Assembly: GCF_015160875.1 (NCBI RefSeq)
Contig: NZ_CP063374.1
Location: 4,653,501-4,717,500 of the forward strand
From: Streptomyces chromofuscus
Lineage (GTDB): Bacteria > Actinomycetota > Actinomycetes > Streptomycetales > Streptomycetaceae
Direction: 5' to 3'
DNA length: 64,000 bases
In this document: one piece after another, positions 36,199 to 46,338 of the stretch
Layout: every line of letters begins with the position of its first letter
Numbering within the stretch: the first letter of the stretch is position 1
Position numbers and translations under genes: made by a program
Notes under the pieces: model-generated
Seen by the model: the letters and a program-made list of their open reading frames with translations, nothing else
Database searches by the model: none
Told to the model about the DNA's origin: nothing

Positions 36199-36579
36199 AT
36201 GGCAGAGAGCGGAGGCAGGTCGGGGGACGAGGCGATGTGCCCGTACCGGCTGGTCCTGGAGCACGTCACCAGCCGCTGGGGCGTACTGGTGCTGATCCGA
36301 CTGCTGGAACGGCCCCACCGGTTCAGTGAGCTGCGCCGGGCGATCGGCGAGGTCCGGCAGGTCAGCGAGAAGATGCTCACCCAGACGCTGCAGACCCTGG
36401 AACGGGACGGGTTCGTCCACCGCGACGCCCAGCCCGTCATCCCGCCGCGCGTCGACTACTCCCTCACCGACCTCGGCCGCGAGGCCGCGGAGCAGGTGCG
36501 GTCGCTGGCGCTGTGGACGGAGCGGCGGATGGGGGAGGTGGAGCAGGCGCGCAAGGCATACGACGAGGCCCGGGCCTAG
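36199..36579 (+). CDS. HxlR-family transcriptional regulator
   Basis: The product has 126 residues. MCPYRLVLEHVTSRWGVLVLIRLLE is the usual entry with the single Cys that can sense electrophiles, then HRFSELRRAIGEVRQVSEKMLTQTLQTLERDGFV and PPRVDYSLTDLG form the winged helix. It starts only four nt after the operator repeat, so it probably represses itself and the divergent QorB-like gene. Its stop codon sits in the loop of a strong hairpin. Confidence 0.93.
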   Translation: MAESGGRSGDEAMCPYRLVLEHVTSRWGVLVLIRLLERPHRFSELRRAIGEVRQVSEKMLTQTLQTLERDGFVHRDAQPVIPPRVDYSLTDLGREAAEQVRSLALWTERRMGEVEQARKAYDEARA

Positions 36580-36590
36580 AGCCCGGGCCT
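36566..36590. terminator. Bidirectional hairpin between HxlR and korB
   Basis: A perfect 10-bp stem, AGGCCCGGGC / GCCCGGGCCT, has a 5-nt loop that contains the TAG of the HxlR gene. It is followed by GTGCCTTCCT. It can end transcription of the HxlR gene and of the convergent korB gene. Confidence 0.65.
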
Positions 36591-36657
36591 GTGCCTTCCT
36601 CCGCGTCGTGTCGCTCGGCCGGCGACGGCTGCCGGCGATCTCCCGACCGGCGACAGC

Positions 36658-37659
<1,002 letters not shown>

Positions 37660-37728
37660 CGACTGCCGGCCCTCGGCCCTGGGGACCAGGAGAGCGCTTC
37701 GACGGTGCCGGTGCCTTCCAGGGACGTC

Positions 37729-39656
37729 TCAGCCATCGATGGCCTCCTTCAGCGCCGTGGCCAGCTGCTCGGCCTTGAACGGCATGCCGTTGACCTGGTT
37801 GTAGGAGTGGGCGTCCACCAGGTACTTCGCCCGGATCAGCGTGGCGAGCTGACCGAGGTTCATCTCGGGGATCACCACCTTGTCGTACCGCCGCAGGAGC
37901 GCGCCGAGATTCCGCGGGAAGGGGTTGAGGTGGCGCAGGTGCGCCTGCGCGACGGAATGCCCGGCCGCACGCAGCCGCCGTACCGCCGCGGTGATCGGCC
38001 CGTAGGTGGATCCCCAGCCCAGGACGAGCAGCCTCGCGCCGTCCGGGTCGTCGGCCTCGATGTCGGGGACGTCGATGCCGTCGACCTTGGCCTGGCGGGT
38101 GCGGACCATGAAGTCGTGGTTGGCGGGGTCGTAGGAGATGTTGCCCGTGCCGTCCTGCTTCTCGATGCCGCCGATGCGGTGCTCCAGACCCGGCGTGCCC
38201 GGCACCGCCCACGGCCGGGCCAGGGTGTGCGGGTCACGCTTGTACGGCCAGAACACCCTGCTGCCGTCACCCAGCGTGTGGTTCGGGCCCTGCGCGAACT
38301 GCACACTCAAGTCCGGCAGCTCCCAAGCTCCGGGATCCGCCACGGCTCGGAGCCGTTGGCGAGGTAACCGTCCGACAGCAAGAACACCGGGGTGCGGTAG
38401 GCCAGCGCGATCCGCGCCGCCTCCAGCGCCGCCCCGAAACAGTCCGCCGGCGTACGCGGCGCCACCACCGGCACCGGCGCCTCACCATTGCGGCCGAACA
38501 TCGCCTGCAGCAGATCCGCCTGCTCCGTCTTGGTCGGCAACCCCGTCGACGGGCCGCCGCGCTGGATGTCCACCACCAGCAGCGGCAGCTCCAGCGACAC
38601 CGCCAGCCCGATCGTCTCGCTCTTGAGCGCCACCCCCGGACCGGACGTCGTCGTCACGGCCAGCGAACCACCGAACGCCGCACCCAGCGCCGCACCGATC
38701 CCCGCGATCTCGTCCTCCGCCTGGAAGGTCCGCACCCCGAAGTTCTTGTGCCGGCTCAGCTCGTGCAGAACGTCCGACGCCGGCGTGATCGGATACGAGC
38801 CCAGAAACAGCGGCAGATCCGCCTGCCGGCTCGCCGCGATCAGCCCGTAGGCCAGCGCCAGATTCCCCGAGATGTTGCGGTAGGTGCCCACCGGGAACGC
38901 CTTCGCCGCCGGCGCGACCTCGTAGGAGACGGCGAAGTCCTCCGTCGTCTCACCGAAGTTCCAGCCCGCCCGGAACGCCGCGATGTTCGCCGCCGCGATG
39001 TCCGGCTTCCTCGCGAACTTCGACTGCAAAAACTTCTCCGTGCCCTCCGTCGGCCGGTGATACATCCACGACAGCAGACCCAGCGCGAACATGTTCTTAC
39101 TGCGCTCGGCCTCCTTGCGGGACAGGTCGAAGTCCTTCAACGCCTCCACCGTCAGCGTCGTCAGCGGCACCGGATGCAGGTGGTAGCCGTCGAGCGAGCC
39201 GTCCTCCAGCGGGTTGGTGTCATAGCCGACCTTCTGCATCGCCCGTTTGGTGAACTCGTCCGTGTTGACGATCACCTCCGCACCCCGCGGCAGATCCCCC
39301 ACGTTCGCCTTCAACGCCGCCGGGTTCATCGCCACCAGCACGTTCGGCGCGTCACCGGGCGTGAGGATGTCGTGGTCGGCGAAGTGCAGCTGGAACGACG
39401 AGACACCCGGCAACGTCCCGGCAGGCGCCCGGATCTCGGCGGGGAAGTTCGGCAGCGTCGACAAGTCGTTGCCGAACGACGCCGTCTCCGAGGTGAAGCG
39501 GTCACCGGTGAGCTGCATACCGTCACCCGAGTCCCCCGCGAACCTGATGATCACTCGGTCGAGACGGCGGACGTCCTTGACGCCGGCCGCTTTGCGCTGC
39601 TCTCCCACGACGGCTCCGTCGGCCTGCTCCGCTGGGCTACTGACCTGGCTCGTCAC
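37729..39656 (-). pseudogene. korA: 2-oxoacid:ferredoxin oxidoreductase alpha subunit, frameshifted
   Basis: The gamma-alpha fusion subunit is split across two frames. The first (39656 to 38307) runs from RVIIRFAGDSGDGMQLTGDRF through GSYPITPASDVLHELSRHKN to ANGSEPWRIPEL and then a quick stop. The second (to 37729) picks up with ELPDLSVQFA and goes to NPFPRNLGALLRRYDKVVIPEMNLGQL. Adding one C to the CCC run at 38322-38324 would restore PELGELPDLSVQFA and a product of about 640 residues. GGAGGTCC precedes GTG 39656. It is a true frameshift or a sequence error. Confidence 0.88.
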
Positions 39657-39880
39657 TGAACTGGACCTCCTTCGAGGCGGCTGTCGGGCCCGACCCCACA
39701 GGGTGCTCCCAGGACCAACCCTACGTCCGCACGGCTCGCCATCCCTCGGCCATTCGCATGATGACTACCTGCATTGGTGGCTCGCCGCACCTCCTTCGGA
39801 CGGGGTGAGACGGCCGTCACGGCCGGGCCGTGCCGATCAGGGACCGCAGTGGGCCTCGGAGGACTCCGGACGGTCGAGAA

Positions 39881-39922
39881 CTGAGGCCCACCTCAGGAGT
39901 TACTGAGGCCTACCTCAGGAGT
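39881..39922. repeat. Tandem duplicated hairpin at the end of the response-regulator gene
   Basis: CTGAGGCCCACCTCAGGAGT (39881-39900) and CTGAGGCCTACCTCAGGAGT (39903-39922) are 20-bp copies differing at one base. Each can fold by CTGAGG pairing with CCTCAG. The second contains the stop codon of the response regulator gene, which reads leftward, so the pair may act as its terminator. Confidence 0.65.
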
Positions 39923-40586
39923 TGAGGTAGGTGAGGACCGCGAGGACCCGGCGGTGGTCCCCTTCGCTCGGCGACAGGCCCAGCTTCAGGAAGATGTTGC
40001 TCACGTGCTTCTCCACCGCGCCGTCACTGACCACCAGCTGCTTGGCGATCGCGGAATTGGTCCGCCCCTCGGCCATCAGTCCCAGAACCTCGCGCTCCCT
40101 CGGCGTGAGCCCGGCGAGCACGTCCTGCTTACGGCTGCGGCCGAGCAGCTGCGCCACGACCTCCGGGTCGAGGGCCGTGCCCCCCTGAGCCACCCGCACG
40201 ACGGCGTCCACGAATTCCCGCACCTCCGCGACGCGGTCCTTCAGCAGATACCCGACCCCGCGGCTGGAACCGGCCAGCAGTTCGGTGGCGTAGCGCTCCT
40301 CCACGTACTGTGACAGCACCAGCACGCCGAGTCCCGGATACGCCTTCCGCAGCTGCACCGCCGCTCTGACGCCCTCGTCCGTGTGCGTCGGCGGCATCCG
40401 TACATCGGCGACCACGACGTCCGGCAGGCCGCCCTCGGCGTCCAGCTCCGTCACGGTCTTGATCAAGGCCTCTCCGTCGCCGACTCCGGCGACGACCTCG
40501 TGCCCACGGTCGGTGAGCAGCCGGGTCAGGCCCTCCCGAAGCAGCACCGAGTCCTCGGCGATGACCACCCGCACCCTGTCCTCCAC
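39915..40586 (-). CDS. NarL/FixJ-type response regulator
   Basis: The product has 223 residues: a receiver domain with acidic pair Glu11-Asp12, phospho-acceptor Asp61 in VVVADVRMP and Lys in YLLKDRV, then a LuxR-type helix-turn-helix (LTPREREVLGLMAEGRTNSAIAKQLVVSDGAVEKHVSNIFLKLGL). Two sensor kinase genes follow upstream on the same strand. Its target is unknown; the position next to korAB and the second nuo cluster suggests redox or respiratory control, which is inference. Confidence 0.95.
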   Translation of the reverse strand: MEDRVRVVIAEDSVLLREGLTRLLTDRGHEVVAGVGDGEALIKTVTELDAEGGLPDVVVADVRMPPTHTDEGVRAAVQLRKAYPGLGVLVLSQYVEERYATELLAGSSRGVGYLLKDRVAEVREFVDAVVRVAQGGTALDPEVVAQLLGRSRKQDVLAGLTPREREVLGLMAEGRTNSAIAKQLVVSDGAVEKHVSNIFLKLGLSPSEGDHRRVLAVLTYLNS

Positions 40587-40705
40587 GATCCTCGGCCCCC
40601 CGCTGCTCGACTCCGCCCCGACGACCCGTCCAGCATTTCAGGTTTCGGGGGAAGGCGGGATGCCTGAGTGCGAGCCGGCTGTGAGCTGTGACGGCGCCGG
40701 GTGGA

Positions 40706-42070
40706 TCACCCGCGCCAGGGCAGTTCCGCGGTGATGCGGGTGGGGCCGCCCGCCGGCGAGTCGACCACCAATATGCCGTCCACCGCGTCCAGCCGCTCCG
40801 CGAGCCCGGCCAGCCCGGAACCGCCGCCCGCACCGGCCTCGGCCCCGCCCACGCCGTCGTCCATGACCTGCAACATCAGCCGGTCCTCGGACCGCCAGAC
40901 ATCCACCGCCGCCGAGGTCGCCTGCGCGTGCTTGCTGATGTTCTGCAGCAGCTCGGACACCGTGAAGTAGGCGATCCCCTCGATCGCCGGCGCCGGCCGT
41001 GACGCCAGATCCACCTCCACCTGCACGGGCACCGTGCAGCGCGAGGCGACCGCGGACAGGGCGGCGTCCAGGCCGCGGTCGGTGAGGACCGCCGGGTGGA
41101 TGCCACGCGCCAGGTCCCGCAGTTCCTGCAGCGCCGTCTTCACCTCGCCGTGCGCCTCGTCCACCATCCGCGCCGCCGCCCTCGGATCCTCGGCCAGCTT
41201 CTCCTTCGCCAGCCCCAGATCCATGGCCAGCGCCACCAGGCGGGCCTGCGCCCCGTCGTGCAGGTCGCGCTCGATGCGCCGCAGGTCCGCGGCCGCCGTG
41301 TCGACCACGACTCCCCGGTCCGACTCCAGCTCCACCACCCGCGTGGCCAGCCGCGACGGGCCCAGCAGCCCGTGCACCAGCAACCGGTCCACCAGCGTGA
41401 GCGCGCGCACGATCCACGGCGTGGCCAGCGTGAACAGCAGCCCCACCAGCGCGGTCACCGTGACCTCGAACGGGTTGTCGAGATAGATGTGGTGCGTCTC
41501 GTCGCCGTACAGCTGCAGCCCGTCCTGTCCGCCGTACATCGGGAAGAGCCAGAACCACAGGGGGTACGTCAGCAGCGCCCAGCCGTACGCCCAGAAGTTC
41601 ACCGCGACGACGAAGGAGAAGACGGACCACGGGAAGTGCAGTACCGCGTACAGCAGGTGCCGCCAGGACGTGCCGCTCTTGAGGACCGCGCCCATCCACG
41701 CCATCACGCCGCTCCGGCGCACCCGCAGCGGCTCCGGGTCGGCCACGTCCAGCCCGAGCAGCCCGCGCGCCCGCGCCCGCTCCAGCGCGCCCAGGCCCCG
41801 GCAGCCGGCCAGGCCCGCCGCCAGCACCGGTATGCCGAGGAAGGTCACCAGCAGGCCCGCACCCAGCGAGAGCATCGTCACGGCGTACGTGAACATCAGC
41901 ACGCTGATCGGCAGGCTGAGCAGCACGTAGGCGAACTCTCGCCAGGTGCGGCCCTCGAACGGCGCGCGCAGCCCGGCGGGCAGCCGGTACCGCCGCTCGA
42001 CGTCGCCTTCCGCACCCCAGTCGGACGGCCCGCTCCGGTGTCCGTAGCCCTGTCCGTACTCCGTGGCCAT
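40706..42070 (-). CDS. Sensor histidine kinase (HisKA_3 type), copy 1
   Basis: The product has 454 residues with paired transmembrane helices near residues 50-90 and 135-230. The phosphorylation site is in RRIERDLHDGAQARLVALAMDLG, and an ATPase domain has SELLQNISKHA (N box) and DDGVGGAEAGAGGGSGLAGLAERL (G box). It shares the DHp/ATPase part with the next kinase, at places almost base for base. It probably phosphorylates the adjacent NarL-type regulator. ATG 42070 is the start. Confidence 0.94.
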   Translation of the reverse strand: MATEYGQGYGHRSGPSDWGAEGDVERRYRLPAGLRAPFEGRTWREFAYVLLSLPISVLMFTYAVTMLSLGAGLLVTFLGIPVLAAGLAGCRGLGALERARARGLLGLDVADPEPLRVRRSGVMAWMGAVLKSGTSWRHLLYAVLHFPWSVFSFVVAVNFWAYGWALLTYPLWFWLFPMYGGQDGLQLYGDETHHIYLDNPFEVTVTALVGLLFTLATPWIVRALTLVDRLLVHGLLGPSRLATRVVELESDRGVVVDTAAADLRRIERDLHDGAQARLVALAMDLGLAKEKLAEDPRAAARMVDEAHGEVKTALQELRDLARGIHPAVLTDRGLDAALSAVASRCTVPVQVEVDLASRPAPAIEGIAYFTVSELLQNISKHAQATSAAVDVWRSEDRLMLQVMDDGVGGAEAGAGGGSGLAGLAERLDAVDGILVVDSPAGGPTRITAELPWRG

Positions 42071-42339
42071 TGGCTTGGTCCCCGTTCTCCTAGGTCTGCT
42101 GTGTTCGCTCGTCGTCGTCGTTGTCCGTCACGGGCGTCGCCTGCGTCGCGGCGTCCGTGCCCTCGCGTGCGTGCGATGCCTCGCGTGCGTGGGCGTAGTC
42201 GTGTGCGTCGCCGGCGACGCCCGCCGGCTCCGGCTGCTTGCGCGGCCGGCTCGTCGTCGCAGTACCAACCCTGCTGTGGCCGGGGGCCTCGGACCATGGA
42301 GGCCGTCGGCATCTTGAGCGGGGGGTTTTCCCCACCCCT

Positions 42340-43575
42340 TCAACGCTGCCGGTCCCGCCACGGCAGTTCCGCGGTGACGACCGTCGGGCCGCCCGGTGGG
42401 GAGTCGGCGACGAACAGGCCGTCGACGGCGCCGAGGCGTTCCGCCAGGCCGCGCATTCCCGTGCCACCGTCCAGGCTGGCTCCGCCCCGGCCGTCGTCGG
42501 CGACCTGTATCAGGAGGCGTTCCTCGGTGCGCCAGACGTCGACGGACGCGGACTTCGCGCCGCTGTGCTTGCTGACGTTCTGCAGCAGCTCCGAGACGGT
42601 GAAGTACGCGATGCCCTCGATGGCCTCGGCCGGCCTCGAGTCCAGGTCGACGGTCACCTTCACCGGCACCGTGCAGCGCGAGGCGACCGCGGAGAGGGCG
42701 GCGTCCAGGCCGCGGTCGGTGAGGACCGCCGGGTGGATGCCGCGGGCCAGGTCCCGCAGTTCCTGAAGCGCCAGCTTCACCTCGCCGTGCGCCTCCTCGA
42801 CCATCGCCGCCGCGTGGTCGGGGTCCTCCAGAAGTTTCTCCTTGGCCAGGCCCAGCCCCATGGCCAGGTTGACGAGGCGGGCCTGCGCCCCGTCGTGCAG
42901 GTCGCGCTCGATCCGCCGCAGATCCGCAGCGGCCGTGTCGACCACGACCCCCCGGTCGGACTCCAGCTCGGCGATCCGCCGCTCCAGCTCGTCCGAGGGC
43001 GACAGCAACCCGCGCACCATGGCCCGGTCCGCGTTGGCCAGCCCGCGCGCGACGAACGGCAGCACCGGCCACAGCACGAACAGCGAGGTCAGCGTGAGGG
43101 TGAAGGTGAGGATGCCCCACGGCAGCCGGATGAAGTCGTACAGGACGGTCCGCCAGCCGACCGGGTCCTTCAGCGCCATCCACAGCCGTGGGAAGAATCC
43201 GCCCGCGCCCCGCAGAGGCAGCCGGCTCGGTTCGTCCACGCGCACCCCGAGCAGCTTCCTGGCCCGCGCCCGCTCCAGCCGGCCGAGCTGCCGGGCACCC
43301 ATCAGGCCCGCCGCGAGCACCGGGAAGCCGATCACCGTGACGGTCAGGAACGCGCCGGTGGACAGCACCGTGACGACGTAGACGAAGCCCACCAGGGACA
43401 TCGGCAGGTTCGCCAGGAGATGCGCGATCTCCTTCCAGGTGTGCGTGTCGTAGGCGAGGCGGGGCGGCGGCGGGCGGTCCGGACCACGGTCGGCCGCCGC
43501 CGCGCTCGCGGGCGGGAATTGTTCGGTCACATGGCCAGCGTGCCCGGCGGCAAGCGCCCACGCCATGAGGTGCAC
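42340..43575 (-). CDS. Sensor histidine kinase (HisKA_3 type), copy 2
   Basis: The product has 411 residues with two transmembrane pairs, near 50-90 and 150-180, then RRIERDLHDGAQARLVNLAMGLG, SELLQNVSKHS and DDGRGGASLDGGTGMRGLAERL. It is the paralogue of copy 1, with a shorter extracytoplasmic part. GTG 43575 has AGGAGA eight nt upstream; GTG 43530 (VTEQFPPAS) is an alternative start. It is divergent from the second nuo cluster, so the two-component system may control that cluster. Confidence 0.93.
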   Translation of the reverse strand: MHLMAWALAAGHAGHVTEQFPPASAAAADRGPDRPPPPRLAYDTHTWKEIAHLLANLPMSLVGFVYVVTVLSTGAFLTVTVIGFPVLAAGLMGARQLGRLERARARKLLGVRVDEPSRLPLRGAGGFFPRLWMALKDPVGWRTVLYDFIRLPWGILTFTLTLTSLFVLWPVLPFVARGLANADRAMVRGLLSPSDELERRIAELESDRGVVVDTAAADLRRIERDLHDGAQARLVNLAMGLGLAKEKLLEDPDHAAAMVEEAHGEVKLALQELRDLARGIHPAVLTDRGLDAALSAVASRCTVPVKVTVDLDSRPAEAIEGIAYFTVSELLQNVSKHSGAKSASVDVWRTEERLLIQVADDGRGGASLDGGTGMRGLAERLGAVDGLFVADSPPGGPTVVTAELPWRDRQR

Positions 43576-43664
43576 CGCCAGGTTCTCCTGAGGAAAACCC
43601 CACCCCCGCCCCTCCGTTGTCTCTCCGGGCGTGATGGGCTGCTTACCGTCCCTTTAACAGGCCC

Positions 43665-43670
43665 TAGACT
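43665..43670 (+). promoter_or_regulatory. Probable -10 box of the second nuo operon
   Basis: TAGACT is a good vegetative -10 hexamer in the 239-bp gap between the divergent sensor kinase and nuoA2. CTTACC, 17 nt upstream (43642-43647), is a weak -35. A leader of about 140 nt would separate it from nuoA2. Confidence 0.4.
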
Positions 43671-43814
43671 CACGTTGCGTACAGATCGTCGAACAGCGTC
43701 GTTCACGACCGGCAAGGTCGCGGAACCGGCACGGCATCGCCAGGACCGGGACCGCGATGCCGTGAGGCCGGTCGCACAGTCATAGGGTCGAGGTCAGGGG
43801 AGCGAGGGACGGAC

Positions 43815-44222
43815 GTGCGGGAACCGACCGTCGAACCGACCGCCGTCGTCGCGGCGGACTACTTCCAGTCCTATTCGGTCGTCGGACTGCTCGCCGCCAT
43901 CGGCGTGCTGTTCGTCGCGATCGCCTTCGGGGCGGGCCGGCTGCTGCGCCCCGTGGTGCCCACCCACGAGAAGCTCCTGACCTACGAGTGCGGCGTCGAC
44001 CCCGTCGGCGAGGGCTGGGCCCACACCCAGGTCCGCTACTACGTCTACGCCTTCCTCTACGTGATCTTCGCGATCGACTCGATCTTCCTCTTCCCGTGGG
44101 CCACGGTCTTCGCCGACCCCGGTTACGGAGCGACGACCCTCGTCGAGATGTTCATCTTCCTCGGCTTCCTGGCCGTGGGCCTGCTCTACGCGTACAAGAA
44201 GGGTGTCCTGGCATGGACGTGA
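43815..44222 (+). CDS. nuoA: NADH-quinone oxidoreductase subunit A, second copy
   Basis: The product has 135 residues and three helices. PTHEKLLTYECGVDPVGEGWAHTQVRYYVYAFLYVIFAIDSIFLFPWA carries the ND3-type loop with the Cys that moves in active/deactive states. The start is GTG 43815. It is the first gene of the incomplete second nuo cluster (A,B,C,H,I,J,K,L,M,N) and overlaps nuoB2. Confidence 0.96.
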   Translation: MREPTVEPTAVVAADYFQSYSVVGLLAAIGVLFVAIAFGAGRLLRPVVPTHEKLLTYECGVDPVGEGWAHTQVRYYVYAFLYVIFAIDSIFLFPWATVFADPGYGATTLVEMFIFLGFLAVGLLYAYKKGVLAWT

Positions 44223-44908
44223 CGCCAGAAGCGACTCCCTCGGTGACTCCTTCCACGAGTGCCGCGCAGCCCGCACCGCGTCCGGAGCCCGGTCCGGGTG
44301 CCGGGGCCCTACCGGTCTCGGAACCCGTGCTGCTTCCGGAGCCGAAGCGGCTCGGCGCCCTCGCGCGCCTCGCCCCCGAGCCGATGAAGGTCGTACTGAA
44401 CTGGGGCCGGCGCTATTCGCTCTGGGTCTTCAACTTCGGCCTCGCCTGCTGCGCCATCGAGTTCATCGCCGCGTCGATGGCCCGCCACGACTTCATCCGC
44501 CTCGGCGTCATCCCGTTCGCGCCGGGCCCCCGCCAGGCGGACCTCATGGTCGTGTCCGGCACGGTCACGGACAAGATGGCGCCCGCCATCAAGCGCCTGT
44601 ACGAACAGATGCCCGAGCCGAAGTACGTCATCTCCTTCGGCGCCTGTTCCAACTGCGGCGGCCCGTACTGGGACTCGTACTCGGTCACCAAGGGCGTCGA
44701 CCAGATCATCCCCGTCGACGTCTACGTCCCCGGCTGCCCGCCCCGGCCCGAGGCGCTGCTCCAGGGCATCCTCAAGCTCCAGGAGAAGATCGCCCGCGAG
44801 TCGCTGGGGGAGCGGTACGGTTCCGCACGTCCTTCGGCGGCGGCCCTCCGGAGCGGACTGGTCCGACCGCCGGCCACAGGCGGCACCGACGCCGGGGAGG
44901 CCCGATGA
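44213..44908 (+). CDS. nuoB: NADH-quinone oxidoreductase subunit B, second copy
   Basis: The product has 231 residues and binds the last cluster N2. Ligands Cys79, Cys80 (LACCAIEF), Cys145 (FGACSNC) and Cys175 (PGCPPRPE) are present. An extra 45-residue Pro/Ala-rich N-terminus precedes the core, longer than usual. ATG 44213 overlaps the nuoA2 stop by ten nt. It would need a NuoD partner to reduce quinone, and none is encoded in this cluster. Confidence 0.95.
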   Translation: MDVTPEATPSVTPSTSAAQPAPRPEPGPGAGALPVSEPVLLPEPKRLGALARLAPEPMKVVLNWGRRYSLWVFNFGLACCAIEFIAASMARHDFIRLGVIPFAPGPRQADLMVVSGTVTDKMAPAIKRLYEQMPEPKYVISFGACSNCGGPYWDSYSVTKGVDQIIPVDVYVPGCPPRPEALLQGILKLQEKIARESLGERYGSARPSAAALRSGLVRPPATGGTDAGEAR

Positions 44909-46338
44909 ACGGCACGGTCGGCTGGCTCCCCGCGCCCGCCGAGGACCTCTTCGGTACGGAGGCCACGGCCGAGGAGTCGTACGAGCTCCTGACCGTGGAC
45001 GTACCGCCCGCCTCCTGGACCGCCGCACTGCGCACCGCCCGCGACGAACTCGGCTGCACCTACTTCGACTGGCTGAGCGCGGTCGACGAACCCGGCACCG
45101 GCTTCCGCGTCTCGGCCCACCTGGTCGCCCTCGCCCCCGTACGCCGCCTGCTGATGCGCACCACGATCCCGCACGACGCCCCCGTCCTCGCCTCGGCCGT
45201 CGAGGTCTTCGCGGGCGCGACCTGGCACGAACGCGAGACCCACGAGATGTTCGGCGTCATCTTCGAGGGCCACCCCGGCCTGGACCACCTCCTGCTGCCG
45301 GAGACCTTCGAGGGCCACCCCCTGCGCAAGGACTTCGTCCTCGCCGCCCGCGTCGCCAAGGCGTGGCCCGGCGCGAAGGAGCCCGGCGAGTCGGAGCACG
45401 GCGGCCCCAAGCGCCGCCAGATGCTCCCGCCGGGCGTTCCCGACCCGAACGAATGGGGGCCCCTCAAGGGGCAACTCCCCCCGGCTCCGGCCCGCCCGGC
45501 CCGCGGCGCGGCCCGCCCCGTGGGCGACCGGCCCGCACGCCGCACCCGCACCGCGGCGGAGGGCTCGGCAAGCCGGCCGTCGACGGCCGCCGCAGGCACG
45601 CCCGCGGAGACCCCCTCGCCGACGTCGCCGACCGGCCCGCGCCGCGCCCGCAGCGTGAGCGAGGGATCGGCTTCGCAGCGGGCGGACGCATCGGGCACGG
45701 CAGGCTCCGCGGAGGCCACGGCGGCTCCAGCGGATCCCACAGGTCCGACGGCTTCGACAAGTCCGACGGCTCCGGCGAATCCGACCGCTCCGGCGGGTCC
45801 CGCGGCTCGTCCGAGGGGTCCTCGTCGTGCGCGGAGCGCGAGTGAGGGGTCGGCTTCGCAGCGCGCGGAGGACACGGCGGCTGCCGGGCAGGCAGGACCG
45901 TCCGCCACGACGCCTCCTGCCGGTCCCCGCCGGGCCCGCAGCGCGTCCGAAGGCTCCGCCTCGCAGCGCGCGCAGGAACCGGCGGCGGAGAAGCCCACCC
46001 GCCCTACCGCCCCCCGCAGCCCCGACGCTCCCTGGCACCACGCCCGCCCGGCCTTCGACGAGCCCGGGGCGAAGGACGCGAAAGGAGCCGCGGCGACTGA
46101 GGCGGAGACGGGCGAAGCCGTCGCTGACGAGGCTGCGGCGAACGAGACCGCGACCGGCGAACCCATGGCTGACGAGACTGCGGCGAACGAGGGGAAGAGG
46201 ACGGAGACCGAGCCGCAGCGGTCCGTGCCGGAACGTGAAGGGACGAGTACCGGCCCGGACGCCTCCGACGTCACCGACTCGGCACCCGACGAAGTCACAC
46301 CCCCCACCCCCGAAGACCCCCCAGGAGGCCGGCAGTGA
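44905..46338 (+). CDS. nuoC: NADH-quinone oxidoreductase subunit C, second copy, with long repeat tail
   Basis: The product has 477 residues, more than twice a usual NuoC. Residues 1-165 are the NuoC core, with WHERETHEMFGVIF and GHPLRKDFVLAARVAKAWPG. From residue 190 on it is a low-complexity Ala/Pro/Arg/Ser tail with three close copies of PRRARSxSEGSASQRA and one weaker copy, then an acidic end rich in ADETAANE. ATG 44905 overlaps the nuoB2 stop. The tail should be disordered and may tether the subunit; this is inference. Confidence 0.93.
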   Translation: MNGTVGWLPAPAEDLFGTEATAEESYELLTVDVPPASWTAALRTARDELGCTYFDWLSAVDEPGTGFRVSAHLVALAPVRRLLMRTTIPHDAPVLASAVEVFAGATWHERETHEMFGVIFEGHPGLDHLLLPETFEGHPLRKDFVLAARVAKAWPGAKEPGESEHGGPKRRQMLPPGVPDPNEWGPLKGQLPPAPARPARGAARPVGDRPARRTRTAAEGSASRPSTAAAGTPAETPSPTSPTGPRRARSVSEGSASQRADASGTAGSAEATAAPADPTGPTASTSPTAPANPTAPAGPAARPRGPRRARSASEGSASQRAEDTAAAGQAGPSATTPPAGPRRARSASEGSASQRAQEPAAEKPTRPTAPRSPDAPWHHARPAFDEPGAKDAKGAAATEAETGEAVADEAAANETATGEPMADETAANEGKRTETEPQRSVPEREGTSTGPDASDVTDSAPDEVTPPTPEDPPGGRQ

